DNA of 21,837 nucleotides, from positions 1 to 21,837 of IMG/VR virus record IMGVR_UViG_3300010318_000064; one strand, 5' to 3'. A program made the translations under genes and the position numbers. Under the pieces are notes generated by a model that was not told where the DNA came from, searched no databases, and saw only the letters and a program-made list of their open reading frames with translations. Origin of the DNA: a virus. This document shows, in pieces, positions 1 to 6,785 of the stretch. Every line of letters begins with the position of its first letter. The stretch's first letter is position 1.

Positions 1-61
1 GTTCCTTGATGATGTCTACCTCCATCTCCAATAACTTAGCGAAACTACTTGTCTGAATCAT
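1..61 (-). CDS. Partial unknown protein (N-terminal 20 codons)
   Basis: Only the first 20 codons are in the window; the gene runs off the left edge. It starts with ATG at 61-59, which overlaps the TGA stop of the gene upstream in transcription (ATGA junction), a sign of translational coupling. The visible residues (MIQTSSFAKLLEMEVDIIKE) look helical. Too short to assign a function. Confidence 0.6.
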   Translation of the reverse strand, partial: MIQTSSFAKLLEMEVDIIKE

Positions 62-279
62 TTTATCACCTTCGATATCATAAACTCGTCAGCAGGTCCA
101 CGCCGTCCATTAGCGTAAACCACTTCCACTACGTCAGGTTTCCCGTCGCGGTCCCTAAGTGAGATACTCATAACTATTGCCCACCCTCCGCCAGACAAGT
201 CCGAGTCTGGATGGACAAGCACCGAGTTACCGACCTCTACCTCTTTTATCAAGTGCCTATTTCCTTCGTTAAAAAACAC
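58..279 (-). CDS. Small beta-barrel-like protein (KxGDLV-type family)
   Basis: A 73-residue unknown protein. From residue 13 it has the pattern seen in several small proteins here: a short charged lead, then V-G-N-S-V-L-V, a central strand (WAIVMSISL) and a final strand after a polar loop (DVVEVVYANGRR). This suggests a small all-beta, SH3- or KOW-like barrel. The start is GTG at 279, ten bases after an AGGAG; a TTG at 252 with a GAAGG ahead of it is an alternative that would put the barrel nearer the N-terminus. The stop overlaps the next gene by four bases. Function unknown; no catalytic motif is seen. Confidence 0.75.
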   Translation of the reverse strand: MFFNEGNRHLIKEVEVGNSVLVHPDSDLSGGGWAIVMSISLRDRDGKPDVVEVVYANGRRGPADEFMISKVIK

Positions 280-282
280 TGC

Positions 283-978
283 TTATGTTCTCCTTGCTTT
301 CTTGAGGTCTTTTTCACAGGCGAGTAGTTTGAGTGTCGAACCCGGTATTATTATCGAATACACCTTGCCACCCGACACGGCACGATACATTGGTTTTGTG
401 TTAATTCCAATTACCATTGCGTAAACTCTTTCGCCTCTCATTGCTTTTTTACTCACCTGATAGGCGCGTTGCCTAGTGCTTCTGTCATCATAGGGTGCCA
501 TGTCAAGTCTGTTAGTGGAGCGCACTTCAACAATCTGTCCGACCTTGAACTTGTTATCACTTTTCATCTCGTTGATGATTTTGACTGCATACTTGTTCGC
601 GCACATTGCATTGAATTCTTTCTTACTAAGGGTGTGACCTTTAGGATTTTCTAGCACCTTATTTCTGATGTCCCTGAAGTAGTTGCCTCCCGCACTATTG
701 CTCTCATAATACTCTGCACACATAATAGCGACATCTCTCAAATCATCACTGTAGTTCTGTATCCACTCGTCTGCGAGTTTTATCTCTTCTTCTGAGCATT
801 GTCTCTCTATATCGTTGAGGTACTTATTTTGTCCTGCTGAGAGTTTTTTACCTGAAGCGACCTGAGTCCTAATACTTAACAGGAATGCCTTGAAGTAGTC
901 TCTTCTGCTATTGCTAACAACACCTGCACTTCGCGCCTTATCGAGATTGACAAGAACTTCTTGGATACGTTCAATCAT
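283..978 (-). CDS. Unknown two-part protein, helical N-half and barrel-like C-half
   Basis: A 231-residue protein I do not recognise. The N-terminal ~140 residues are charged and predicted helical. The C-terminal ~90 begin with F-K-V-G-Q-I-V-E-V and continue with strands such as VYAMVIGIN and KVYSIIIPG, so the C-half resembles the small KxGDLV-type barrels elsewhere in this window. I chose ATG 978 over an upstream in-frame TTG (1005) because a GGGAGA lies six bases ahead of it and because it forms an ATGA junction with the small gene at 975-1148. Confidence 0.75.
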   Translation of the reverse strand: MIERIQEVLVNLDKARSAGVVSNSRRDYFKAFLLSIRTQVASGKKLSAGQNKYLNDIERQCSEEEIKLADEWIQNYSDDLRDVAIMCAEYYESNSAGGNYFRDIRNKVLENPKGHTLSKKEFNAMCANKYAVKIINEMKSDNKFKVGQIVEVRSTNRLDMAPYDDRSTRQRAYQVSKKAMRGERVYAMVIGINTKPMYRAVSGGKVYSIIIPGSTLKLLACEKDLKKARRT

Positions 979-1148
979 TGATTGTCTCCCTTCGTTTGAT
1001 TGCAACTAATAATAAAATATATTTTTGGAATTTGCAACCTTTTTTTCAAAATAAAAATTGCTTGTCTTTTTGTTATAGGTTTGTTGACCTTCAAAACCCT
1101 GTGGAGTGAGTCGGGGTCAAGATAGTAGCACCACGTATCTGATAGCAT
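975..1148 (-). CDS. Small basic protein, 57 aa
   Basis: A 57-residue frame starting with ATG 1148 behind a strong AAGGGGGG SD six bases upstream. Its TGA overlaps the next gene's ATG (ATGA). It fills what would otherwise be a 180-bp gap in a tightly packed cluster. The protein is basic (LHRVLKVNKPITKRQAIFIL, then KKRLQ) with a hydrophobic stretch (IYFIIS) near the C-terminus. The second half is much more AT-rich than the first and also contains a promoter-like pair (1009-1037), so a regulatory role for this DNA is the alternative. Function unknown. Confidence 0.55.
   Translation of the reverse strand: MLSDTWCYYLDPDSLHRVLKVNKPITKRQAIFILKKRLQIPKIYFIISCNQTKGDNQ
1009..1037 (-). promoter_or_regulatory. 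Candidate sigma70 promoter inside the 57-aa frame
   Basis: On the minus strand, TTGCAA (1037-1032) is followed by 17 bases and TATTAT (1014-1009). Transcription would start near 1002, just ahead of the SD of the 231-aa gene. It lies inside the candidate 57-aa coding frame, so either it is an internal promoter or the AT-rich DNA matches by chance. Confidence 0.35.
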
Positions 1149-1160
1149 TCACAACCCCCC

Positions 1161-1391
1161 TTAATCATAAGACTTCAATCCTTTTCTGGTCGCAATAACT
1201 GTACCATTGCTAAACATAAATAGGTCTTGAGTGTTATGTAGTTCCTTAAAAGCGTTGAATATGTCCAACAAGTCCACGATTCGCCCACTAGAACGCAGGT
1301 CAAACTGTATGTTTGATACCAGTATGTCCAAGTCCCTTGGTGACTGGTCGCTGGGCAAGTTCTCCATAATAAATCTCTTTAACATAAACAC
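1161..1391 (-). CDS. Unknown small protein, 76 aa
   Basis: A 76-residue protein starting with ATG 1391, five bases after an AAGGAG. It follows the tRNA gene at 1412-1484 with only 20 bases between, so it is probably on the transcript that carries the tRNA. The sequence is a plain mix of charged and hydrophobic residues (LDILVSNIQFDLRSSGRIVD then LLDIFNAFKEL), probably helical, with a possible strand pair at the end (LFMFSNGTVIATRKG). Not recognised. Confidence 0.75.
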   Translation of the reverse strand: MFMLKRFIMENLPSDQSPRDLDILVSNIQFDLRSSGRIVDLLDIFNAFKELHNTQDLFMFSNGTVIATRKGLKSYD

Positions 1392-1411
1392 TCCTTAGAA
1401 AGTAAAAGTAG

Positions 1412-1484
1412 TGGACCTGCTCGGATTTGAACCGAGGACCAACCGTTTATGAGACGGACGCACTAACCACTGTGCTACAGGTCC
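1412..1484 (-). tRNA. tRNA-Met (anticodon CAT)
   Basis: The minus strand folds into a full cloverleaf: acceptor GGACCTG/CAGGTCC, positions 8-9 TA, D stem GCAC/GTGC, anticodon loop CTCATAA, and T arm CTCGG-TTCAAAT-CCGAG, with discriminator A. CCA is not encoded. The anticodon stem has a T-T mismatch at its base and lacks the three G-C pairs of initiators, so this is elongator Met, or Ile2 if the C34 is modified to lysidine. The 5' end overlaps the stop codon of the upstream protein gene by 10 bases. Confidence 0.93.
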
Positions 1485-1990
1485 ACATTAAGAAATCTCT
1501 TATATCTGTCAGGCATTTTATCGTAGTATTTTGTTTTTGTCAATGACTTTTTTCCTTTATCTAAATCATCAATTCTGGAAACCACTATCAGGAAGTATGG
1601 AGACAGTGACCTCGGGTTGTATTCTCCCATACTTACTTGGTCATTAGGATTGATACATATGTTTTTGTAATCACTTATACCATTATCTTTCATAACTCCA
1701 TTCAAAAACTTGGAGAATTTACCTGTTTCGCTCTTGCTCATTACAACGGGGGTGTCTCCCTGAAACAACGCCAAAGCAGCGGACGAATAACCCTGAGAGA
1801 TAATCTGTTTCATGCAATCAGGAAACGACATCTCATCAGGGTCAAACACTCCAATAAACAATCTACCTCTAGTTCTTTCTGGTTTCGAGAAAGGACAAAC
1901 TGCAAACCCCGAAAACTCTTGTGATGGCACCTCTATGACTTCGGTAAGATACTTTATAATATCTTTAGTCACCTGTGTTTTTTCTGCCAT
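1475..1990 (-). CDS. Unknown protein with CPFSKP motif, 171 aa
   Basis: A 171-residue protein. Near the N-terminus it has F-S-G-F-A-V-C-P-F-S-K-P-E-R-T-R-G-R, which reminds me of the LCPFAKP-type start of DUF1415 proteins; that is a weak resemblance only. I place the start at ATG 1990 (MAEKTQ). The longer frame to a TTG at 2053 has no SD, while ATG 1990 lies inside the end of the small upstream frame, as is usual here. No clear SD is seen for ATG 1990 either. The TAG stop sits inside the tRNA-Met gene, so mature tRNA and intact mRNA for this protein cannot come from the same transcript. Confidence 0.7.
   Translation of the reverse strand: MAEKTQVTKDIIKYLTEVIEVPSQEFSGFAVCPFSKPERTRGRLFIGVFDPDEMSFPDCMKQIISQGYSSAALALFQGDTPVVMSKSETGKFSKFLNGVMKDNGISDYKNICINPNDQVSMGEYNPRSLSPYFLIVVSRIDDLDKGKKSLTKTKYYDKMPDRYKRFLNVDL
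1515..1543 (-). promoter_or_regulatory. Candidate sigma70 promoter for tRNA-Met
   Basis: TTGACA (1543-1538), 17 bases, TAAAAT (1520-1515) on the minus strand. A start near 1508 would put the tRNA 5' end about 24 bases downstream. The promoter lies inside the C-terminal coding part of the 171-aa gene. The other tRNA gene in the window has the same TTGACA/TAAAAT pair. Confidence 0.6.
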
Positions 1991-2117
1991 ACAGTTTGTC
2001 CAATCTCTTTTTTCTCTCCTGTTCGGGACAGGGTTTACTTCTTGATATAACAAAACGAACTACTGCTGATAGGGTATAGGCATAACACAGTATCAGCAGT
2101 AGAGACTCAATCCTCAC
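1965..2117 (-). CDS. Small single-pass membrane protein, 50 aa
   Basis: A 50-residue frame starting with GTG 2117, which overlaps the RNA ligase stop as GTGA; an in-frame ATG at 2147 inside the ligase gene is an alternative. One hydrophobic segment (about residues 5-20, LLLILCYAYTLSAVV) is followed by a long, strongly charged tail (EQERKKRLDK). That fits a single-pass membrane protein with a cytoplasmic tail. It overlaps the next gene by 26 bases. A 12-bp perfect inverted repeat lies under the membrane segment, so the region may instead be a structured untranslated spacer. Function unknown. Confidence 0.45.
   Translation of the reverse strand: MRIESLLLILCYAYTLSAVVRFVISRSKPCPEQERKKRLDKLYGRKNTGD
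2060..2102. repeat. 12-bp perfect inverted repeat, 19-nt spacer
   Basis: CTACTGCTGATA (2060-2071) and its exact reverse complement TATCAGCAGTAG (2091-2102). On the minus-strand transcript this forms a 12-bp stem starting 11 bases after the RNA ligase stop codon. The downstream tail is only moderately T-rich (TTCGTTTTGTT), so it is a weak terminator at best; it could also be an mRNA-processing or stabilising hairpin. Confidence 0.7.
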
Positions 2118-3256
2118 GCTGCCACGAACCTGTAGAAGTTCCTGCAAACAGTCCTAAAGTAGTTGACGCCGCCTTCATTCTCGTTGTGTAATTCGTACAG
2201 CAACTTGTAATCTCCTGCGACTTGAGCACTGTCAACTGTTTCATTTACAACATCAACCATCTTGTATGCCACATCTCGAATCTCTTCGGGCAACATAAAC
2301 ATCATCTTATCAAGACGACCCTTAATCATACAGTTCATGATGTACTTGTAACTCAACTTACTCTTGACCATTTCGCCAATGTAGTTGATATATTTGAACT
2401 TAACGAGTTGTCCGTTAAAGTTCATGACCCAACCCTCGTGATTTGACACTGAACGACTGCTAACTTCATCAACAATTTCATTCAGAGTCATCTCACGAGA
2501 CTCAGGACAAATAAAGAGGTGCGGCATTGACTCACAAATATACTCCAACTCTGCAACATCAAGGGAGTTGCCATCGGAGTCATAAGCGTTCAACAGGTAT
2601 AGCGTTTCCGCGTTGTCATAATCAACAAAGACCTTGGTGTAGGGATGAATCAACTCTACTACAACGGTCATTAGTTTCTTTCCTACAGTCTTTTCTACCT
2701 GTTGAAAGTCCGAAAGAGAAAGCATATCGTTTGCAATCTCCGCACTAACTGTTCCAAATTTACCTCTTGTGGAGGAACACAGTTCACCGTTATGGACAAA
2801 ATACTCAATCATATGTCCGTCTGCCTTCTCTCTGGCAAGGAAACTGCTTGTTCCAAACTTATCAGTAAGTGCCTCGTAAGTGTTTTCTGGCAACTCACTG
2901 AAGTTAAAGAACTTTTCAAACCCTCGACTAACGAGAACTGGTTCCTCCACACTAAAATCGTAAATCATACCGCGCATATCGCGCAGGGGTTGGGACCAAC
3001 CTCTGTCTACTTCGTGCAGTACATTGTGTGCCTGTCCCGTATAGTTTAAAAGAATAAGTTGTCGCTCCTCATCAATGTCAAACCCTAGCAACTCACCTGG
3101 GTTCTCCATGTCAGTGTGCTCAAGGTGTAGTAGTTCTTTGAACTTCTGAGCGTTCTCTCTCTTAAACGATGCCCACTTTGTTTTCTTATCCTCGATAGTT
3201 TTAATCTCAGATGTGATAAGTTTAGCAATCTTTGGCACATTAGAATGTACTGACAT
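2114..3256 (-). CDS. rnlA: T4 Rnl1-type RNA ligase
   Basis: ATP-dependent RNA ligase that joins 5'-phosphate and 3'-hydroxyl RNA ends through enzyme-AMP and RNA-adenylate steps. In T4 it repairs tRNA cut by host anticodon nucleases. The 380 residues are close to T4 Rnl1 (374). Nucleotidyltransferase motifs are in order: K144-A-D-G147 (motif I, AMP-accepting lysine), STRG (162-165), E201-L-I-H-P (III), E274-G-W-V-M (IV) and V-K286-F-K288 (V). The family hallmark RGFEKFFNFSE sits at 111-121. I start at ATG 3256, seven bases after AAAGGA; an ATG two codons earlier is too close to that SD. It has its own consensus promoter and lies close to tRNA-Met. No polynucleotide kinase partner is in the window. 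Confidence 0.95.
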   Translation of the reverse strand: MSVHSNVPKIAKLITSEIKTIEDKKTKWASFKRENAQKFKELLHLEHTDMENPGELLGFDIDEERQLILLNYTGQAHNVLHEVDRGWSQPLRDMRGMIYDFSVEEPVLVSRGFEKFFNFSELPENTYEALTDKFGTSSFLAREKADGHMIEYFVHNGELCSSTRGKFGTVSAEIANDMLSLSDFQQVEKTVGKKLMTVVVELIHPYTKVFVDYDNAETLYLLNAYDSDGNSLDVAELEYICESMPHLFICPESREMTLNEIVDEVSSRSVSNHEGWVMNFNGQLVKFKYINYIGEMVKSKLSYKYIMNCMIKGRLDKMMFMLPEEIRDVAYKMVDVVNETVDSAQVAGDYKLLYELHNENEGGVNYFRTVCRNFYRFVAA

Positions 3257-3287
3257 AATCATGTCCTTTCATTTAAGTTGTGAAAGT

Positions 3288-3316
3288 ATTATATAAATGT
3301 TTTATTTATTTGTCAA
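3288..3316 (-). promoter_or_regulatory. Perfect-consensus sigma70 promoter
   Basis: TTGACA (3316-3311), exactly 17 bases, TATAAT (3293-3288): a full match to the bacterial sigma70 consensus, in the 63-bp gap before RNA ligase. Predicted start near 3281. This indicates strong, probably early, transcription by the unmodified host polymerase. Confidence 0.9.
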
Positions 3317-3319
3317 GAA

Positions 3320-3760
3320 TTATTTTTGATGTTTTGAAATCCAATCTTTGAACTCGCTGTACTTCATCACCAATATCTCCTGTAATTGGTTCAAGTCCTT
3401 TTGGTCGTCTACAAACTCTTTGCAGAAAGAATACATCTTGTTGCCCCTGTCTGTATCCCAATGAGGTCCGCCAACGACATAAATGTACCTCTTAGCGTTC
3501 AAGGTGTAAATAGCGTTTGCAATCTCTGTAATACCCTTTTGGTCTGCTGTGCCACTCACTCCCTGATACTTGCATTCAATTACAGTATCAATCTCTGGCA
3601 AATAAACATCTGTCTTTGACCTAGTAGAATACTTTGACTCATATTTCTTCTGTGTGGATTCAAACCCGTACTCACTTACAAGTTGTTTAACCTTATCTTC
3701 AAAACTTCTACCAGTCTGATTTGCCTTTTGTCCTTGGTTCACTGCATCACCTTTAGTCAT
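3320..3760 (-). CDS. PD-(D/E)XK superfamily nuclease
   Basis: A 146-residue protein with the core of a PD-(D/E)XK nuclease: T-D51-V-Y-L-P-E, ten residues, then E62-C-K64, with an N-terminal helix carrying E21 (SFEDKVKQLV) that could complete the site. After the core, K-Y-Q-G-V-S-G-T-A-D-Q-K and A-K-R-Y-I-Y-V-V-G-G resemble the third core strand and helix of small type II restriction enzymes. Likely a DNA endonuclease; restriction, host-DNA breakdown or Holliday-junction cleavage are all possible. The start is ATG 3760, overlapping the previous stop as TAATG, so it is translationally coupled with no SD of its own. An in-frame TTG at 3769 is less likely. Confidence 0.7.
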   Translation of the reverse strand: MTKGDAVNQGQKANQTGRSFEDKVKQLVSEYGFESTQKKYESKYSTRSKTDVYLPEIDTVIECKYQGVSGTADQKGITEIANAIYTLNAKRYIYVVGGPHWDTDRGNKMYSFCKEFVDDQKDLNQLQEILVMKYSEFKDWISKHQK

Positions 3761-4089
3761 TACAAACAAAAAGAAATATTTTGTATAAGTCTCAATCTTC
3801 TCGTGGTGTATGAAGGACTGTTAGTAGATACGAAGTCTCTCATTTTCTCATCACCCAGATATGCTATTGTGCCTGCAATGGTATTACCCTTAGAGAGGTA
3901 TCTAACATTGCCAGTTCTGGCATACAGGTTTTTAGCGACCGCTTCCCCAAGGCGTCGATTGGGAAGTTTAACTTCACACGCAATAACACTATGTAGTGGT
4001 ATACTGTTGTTTCTCATATACTCTGCAATAACTTCACCAGTCTCTTCCCAAACGCCTTCTTTGGACCAGTTTAATCTCTTGTTCTTCAT
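3760..4089 (-). CDS. Unknown protein coupled to the nuclease, 109 aa
   Basis: A 109-residue basic protein, not recognised. It begins NKRLNWSKEGVWEETGEVIA and ends with a basic and hydrophobic tail (TTRRLRLIQNISFCL). Start ATG 4089, nine bases after an AAGG. Its stop overlaps the nuclease start (TAATG), so the two are made together. It may be a partner or specificity subunit of the nuclease, which is inference from position only. A strong terminator lies directly upstream, yet no good promoter is seen in the 30 bases between them, so expression may depend on readthrough. Confidence 0.7.
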   Translation of the reverse strand: MKNKRLNWSKEGVWEETGEVIAEYMRNNSIPLHSVIACEVKLPNRRLGEAVAKNLYARTGNVRYLSKGNTIAGTIAYLGDEKMRDFVSTNSPSYTTRRLRLIQNISFCL

Positions 4090-4120
4090 TGTAGATAACC
4101 TTGAATTACTTTAAATGCTT

Positions 4121-4148
4121 AAAAAAACGGACCCCCCGAAGGGGGTCC
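4121..4148 (-). terminator. Rho-independent terminator with UUCG loop
   Basis: The minus-strand transcript reads GGACCCCC-UUCG-GGGGGUCC, then G and seven U. This is a classic intrinsic terminator 16 bases past the stop of the ParB-like gene, ending the modification island's transcript. Confidence 0.93.
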
Positions 4149-4164
4149 AAGGATGCCCACCGAA

Positions 4165-5292
4165 TCAACACTCGGATGCTGGCGCAGCGATATCCCAACC
4201 AGTGGTAGGAAAACCAGTGATGAAATTGCCGTTAGAGTCCTTCTCGACCTCATAGAATCCACGCTCAATGAAATCCTCGGAATCATCGATGTTTAGTTTC
4301 TGAGGTGCTAGAAAGATTCTATCAACCAACTTCTTACCCTGACGGAGCATCTCAGATGAGTTTGCCTCGTTCATTTTTTGAATCATCTCACGGCGATTGG
4401 TATCTACCTGAGTGAAGTCCTTTCCAATGGTATCGTTATCCCACACCACAACAACTGCCTCTTTTGTAGTATCAGCAGTCTTGCATCGGAATGTGTTACC
4501 CGTGATGTTAGGAAAAACGTGTTGTGTGGTTCCTAACTTAAATACATCCCTACCACGAAAGGTAATCTTCTTGCCCTTTCGCTCCGCCACAGACCAATGC
4601 CCATCAGCAAAAGAATTAAACTTTTGCGTCAACGTATCGGATGTATAATTTTCCAGTTTACCTGGAAGTTTATTAAGGAACTTCTTAACAGCAGATTCTG
4701 CCTTTTTGGTCGTCCACTCGTAAGTATCCTTAATAGATTTCACCAGCACGTCATAGTATGCCTCGGGTGCTCGCTTGTACAATTCTTCAGGAGTATGCCC
4801 CTTCAGTTGCTCGGGTAAACCCTCAAGCGTTCCCGCAGTTAACTGCGACATGATGATAGTTGCGTCTGCCTCGGTATTTGCCTTTGCAGGCAAGGTATCG
4901 TGACCATTACACTTCACCTTATAAAAAGTTCTCTCCGCATCAGAAGAAAACTCTTTTATTTCGGCATTGACAAACTCAAAATCAGGTCTGTCCTTGTGCT
5001 GCTTCGCCAAGACAGCAAGTGCTTTAAGACGGTGTTCACCGTCAATCAAACGGTAGATGGTAGTGCCATCGTCCCGCTCACCAACAATCTCTACAGAGAT
5101 TGGTATACGCTGACCCAACTCAAGAATTGAATCAGTCAAATCACGAACGTGAGAAGGGACAATCCCTCCTTGTCGGACTTGGGAAATGACTTGATTGATA
5201 TTCTCAATCCAGTCAACATTTATTGTTTGGACATTTCTCACTGCCCAGGAACTGTCTTTCATTAGTTCCTTATAAAATTGGTTTACATTCAT
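4165..5292 (-). CDS. ParB/Srx-fold nuclease-like protein
   Basis: A 375-residue protein whose N-terminal ~130 residues match the ParB N-terminal fold: a strand (GGIVPSHVRDLTDSILELG), then I-P-I-S-V-E-I-V, and the signature D-G-E-H-R-L-K-A at 84-91 (like the GERR box that binds CTP or ATP in ParB-like proteins). The C-terminal ~240 residues are not recognised and lack an obvious ParB helix-turn-helix, so chromosome partition is unlikely. Phage ParB-like proteins beside DNA methyltransferases can be nucleases or DNA-binding regulators; which applies is unknown. The start ATG 5292 has GAGGTG six bases ahead; a GTG at 5340 would add 16 residues. It is last before the terminator. Confidence 0.75.
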   Translation of the reverse strand: MNVNQFYKELMKDSSWAVRNVQTINVDWIENINQVISQVRQGGIVPSHVRDLTDSILELGQRIPISVEIVGERDDGTTIYRLIDGEHRLKALAVLAKQHKDRPDFEFVNAEIKEFSSDAERTFYKVKCNGHDTLPAKANTEADATIIMSQLTAGTLEGLPEQLKGHTPEELYKRAPEAYYDVLVKSIKDTYEWTTKKAESAVKKFLNKLPGKLENYTSDTLTQKFNSFADGHWSVAERKGKKITFRGRDVFKLGTTQHVFPNITGNTFRCKTADTTKEAVVVVWDNDTIGKDFTQVDTNRREMIQKMNEANSSEMLRQGKKLVDRIFLAPQKLNIDDSEDFIERGFYEVEKDSNGNFITGFPTTGWDIAAPASEC

Positions 5293-5400
5293 CGTAAACA
5301 CCTCATAGTTTGGGGGTCCAACCCCCTGCAATTGCGACACAAACTGCCGCGAACGGGAACGCCCTATGCGCTCCTAAAACTTGATTATGTTACAACTCTA
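5293..5400 (-). promoter_or_regulatory. Structured leader of the ParB-like gene (three short hairpins)
   Basis: A 108-base gap, long for this window, with no convincing gene. The transcript can form GGG-CGTT-CCC, then GCGGCA-GTTTG-TGTCGC (six pairs, one G-U), then GGGGGT-TGG-ACCCCC (six pairs), ending just before the SD. The arm TTGGACCCCC also occurs in the terminator after this gene. Possible roles are translational control or binding of the ParB-like protein; this is inference from base pairing by eye. Confidence 0.35.
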
Positions 5401-6261
5401 TCACAACTTTTCTAATCTTGCAAGAGTTTTCTTAAAAAAAGTTTCATCAACCTCACAACCACTAAATCTTCTATCGTGCAACTTGCATGCAGCAGCAGTA
5501 GTGCCTGACCCCAAGAATGGGTCAACTACCAAATCGCCAGCGTTAGAGTGCTTGCAAACTAGTTCTTCAAACAATTTCAAACTCTTTTGCGTAGGATGAA
5601 ACCTGTCCTTACCTGAATAAAGGGGGTATTCGTAAATTCCCTTATCATATTTGCTATTAAACGTAGGTTTTCCTCCTTTAACAGCAGTGATAGCGACCTC
5701 TCTACAGTTCGTAAGGTAATTAACATTACTGTTTCTCGGTTGTGGATTGCTTTTAATCCACTCGATAAATCGCAACTGCTTAAACCCTGCGCCTTCAAGC
5801 ATAGACTTTAAGTCTGACAACTTCCAAATGTCAAAAAAGACAATACAAGTGCCGCCTGTTTTCAATACTCTGTAAAATTGTCTAATAAAAGAGTCAAGAG
5901 TCTCTAAATCAAACTCACTATCCCATTTTCCAAAATCGGTTTGGACTGCATACTTCGTTCCATAGATTGAACCATATTTTAGGTAATCGCCTTTCATTCT
6001 GTGCATAGCGGCAAACCTGTCAACAACATCGCTGTTAGCAAAGAATTTTTCCCAATTCTTTCTTTGCTTGAACTTCTCCCACTGCTCTTCAGTTTTCAAA
6101 TTCGCTGCATCGGGTTGATTCTGTCTCTCAACAAGGTCAACCCACTTATCCATGCCACTCTCTCTGGATGTGATGTATGGGGGGTCAGTCAACACGAGGT
6201 CCGCTGAACTCTTGTCCATCGCTCTCAAAAACTCTAACCCTTCTTTGTTCTCTATTATCAC
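5401..6261 (-). CDS. Beta-class DNA methyltransferase (N6-A or N4-C)
   Basis: S-adenosylmethionine-dependent DNA amino-methyltransferase, 286 residues. The catalytic motif IV T-D-P-P-Y (25-29) comes first, then the variable target-recognition region, then F-H-P-T-Q-K-S (about 221-227, motif X) and D-P-F-L-G-S-G-T-T (about 247-255, motif I, AdoMet loop). This order (IV, then X, then I) defines the beta class and the PF01555 family. DPPY favours adenine, but N4-cytosine is not excluded. It starts with GTG 6261, overlapping the upstream nuclease stop (GTGA), so nuclease and methyltransferase are translated together as in many type II restriction-modification pairs. Confidence 0.9.
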   Translation of the reverse strand: MIIENKEGLEFLRAMDKSSADLVLTDPPYITSRESGMDKWVDLVERQNQPDAANLKTEEQWEKFKQRKNWEKFFANSDVVDRFAAMHRMKGDYLKYGSIYGTKYAVQTDFGKWDSEFDLETLDSFIRQFYRVLKTGGTCIVFFDIWKLSDLKSMLEGAGFKQLRFIEWIKSNPQPRNSNVNYLTNCREVAITAVKGGKPTFNSKYDKGIYEYPLYSGKDRFHPTQKSLKLFEELVCKHSNAGDLVVDPFLGSGTTAAACKLHDRRFSGCEVDETFFKKTLARLEKL

Positions 6262-6785
6262 TTCATACTCTTTTGGATTGCTTCAAAGATAACTTTTTCC
6301 ATATCTAGACCATCATAACTTTTATCAGCAGTTACTCCATCGGCAACAAATTCAACAACGCTCTGGTCGTCAACTCTGCATTCAACATTAGCATCTTTGT
6401 TGAACATTGTCAAATCTTCAAAGTTGACAACACCAACTTTATTTTTACCAGTGTCAATAAAAATCATTCTATCAAATGTTTTATCTGGTGTACCAAGGTT
6501 CTTACCTCTGTGGTTCTTCAAGATAACCTTTGCAGTATGTGGAGTAGTTGGTTGAAAAATTGTGCCTTGCATCTTGCACTCGTAACGCAACCCATCAGAC
6601 CCCTCGAAGTCCATACCATCAGCAGAATCGCCAACGTACTTTAATTTGCCATTGCTGTACTTATCAATCGCCATCTCAACAATCTCAGTACGCAGAGGTC
6701 TAGTTTGATTGCGAGTCAGCGTGCTAACAGAATTGATGACACCAAAAACTTTATTCCAATTAACTTCTTTCTTGAGGTCAATCAT
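6258..6785 (-). CDS. PD-(D/E)XK nuclease, probable restriction-type partner of the methyltransferase
   Basis: A 175-residue protein with D59 (G-M-D-F-E-G-S-D-G), ten residues, then E69-C-K71: the same D-x10-E-x-K spacing as the second nuclease at 3320-3760. A helix carrying E34 and E37 lies upstream (LRTEIVEMAIDKY). I infer an endonuclease, most simply the restriction half of a type II system with the overlapping methyltransferase. The start is ATG 6785, six bases after AAGGA and eight bases inside the end of the Dam-like gene; the ATG at 6800 is less well placed. No homology search was possible, so the assignment rests on the motif and context. Confidence 0.65.
   Translation of the reverse strand: MIDLKKEVNWNKVFGVINSVSTLTRNQTRPLRTEIVEMAIDKYSNGKLKYVGDSADGMDFEGSDGLRYECKMQGTIFQPTTPHTAKVILKNHRGKNLGTPDKTFDRMIFIDTGKNKVGVVNFEDLTMFNKDANVECRVDDQSVVEFVADGVTADKSYDGLDMEKVIFEAIQKSMK

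Noticed and set aside
2970-2985. GCGCATATCGCGC palindrome-like motif
   Set aside because: Inside the RNA ligase coding region, short, and without any paired or repeated copy.
3683-4114. 143-codon plus-strand open frame
   Set aside because: It lies opposite two well-placed minus-strand genes, has no SD at its start and crosses the junction and 5' end of those genes; a shadow of low-stop codon usage on the other strand.
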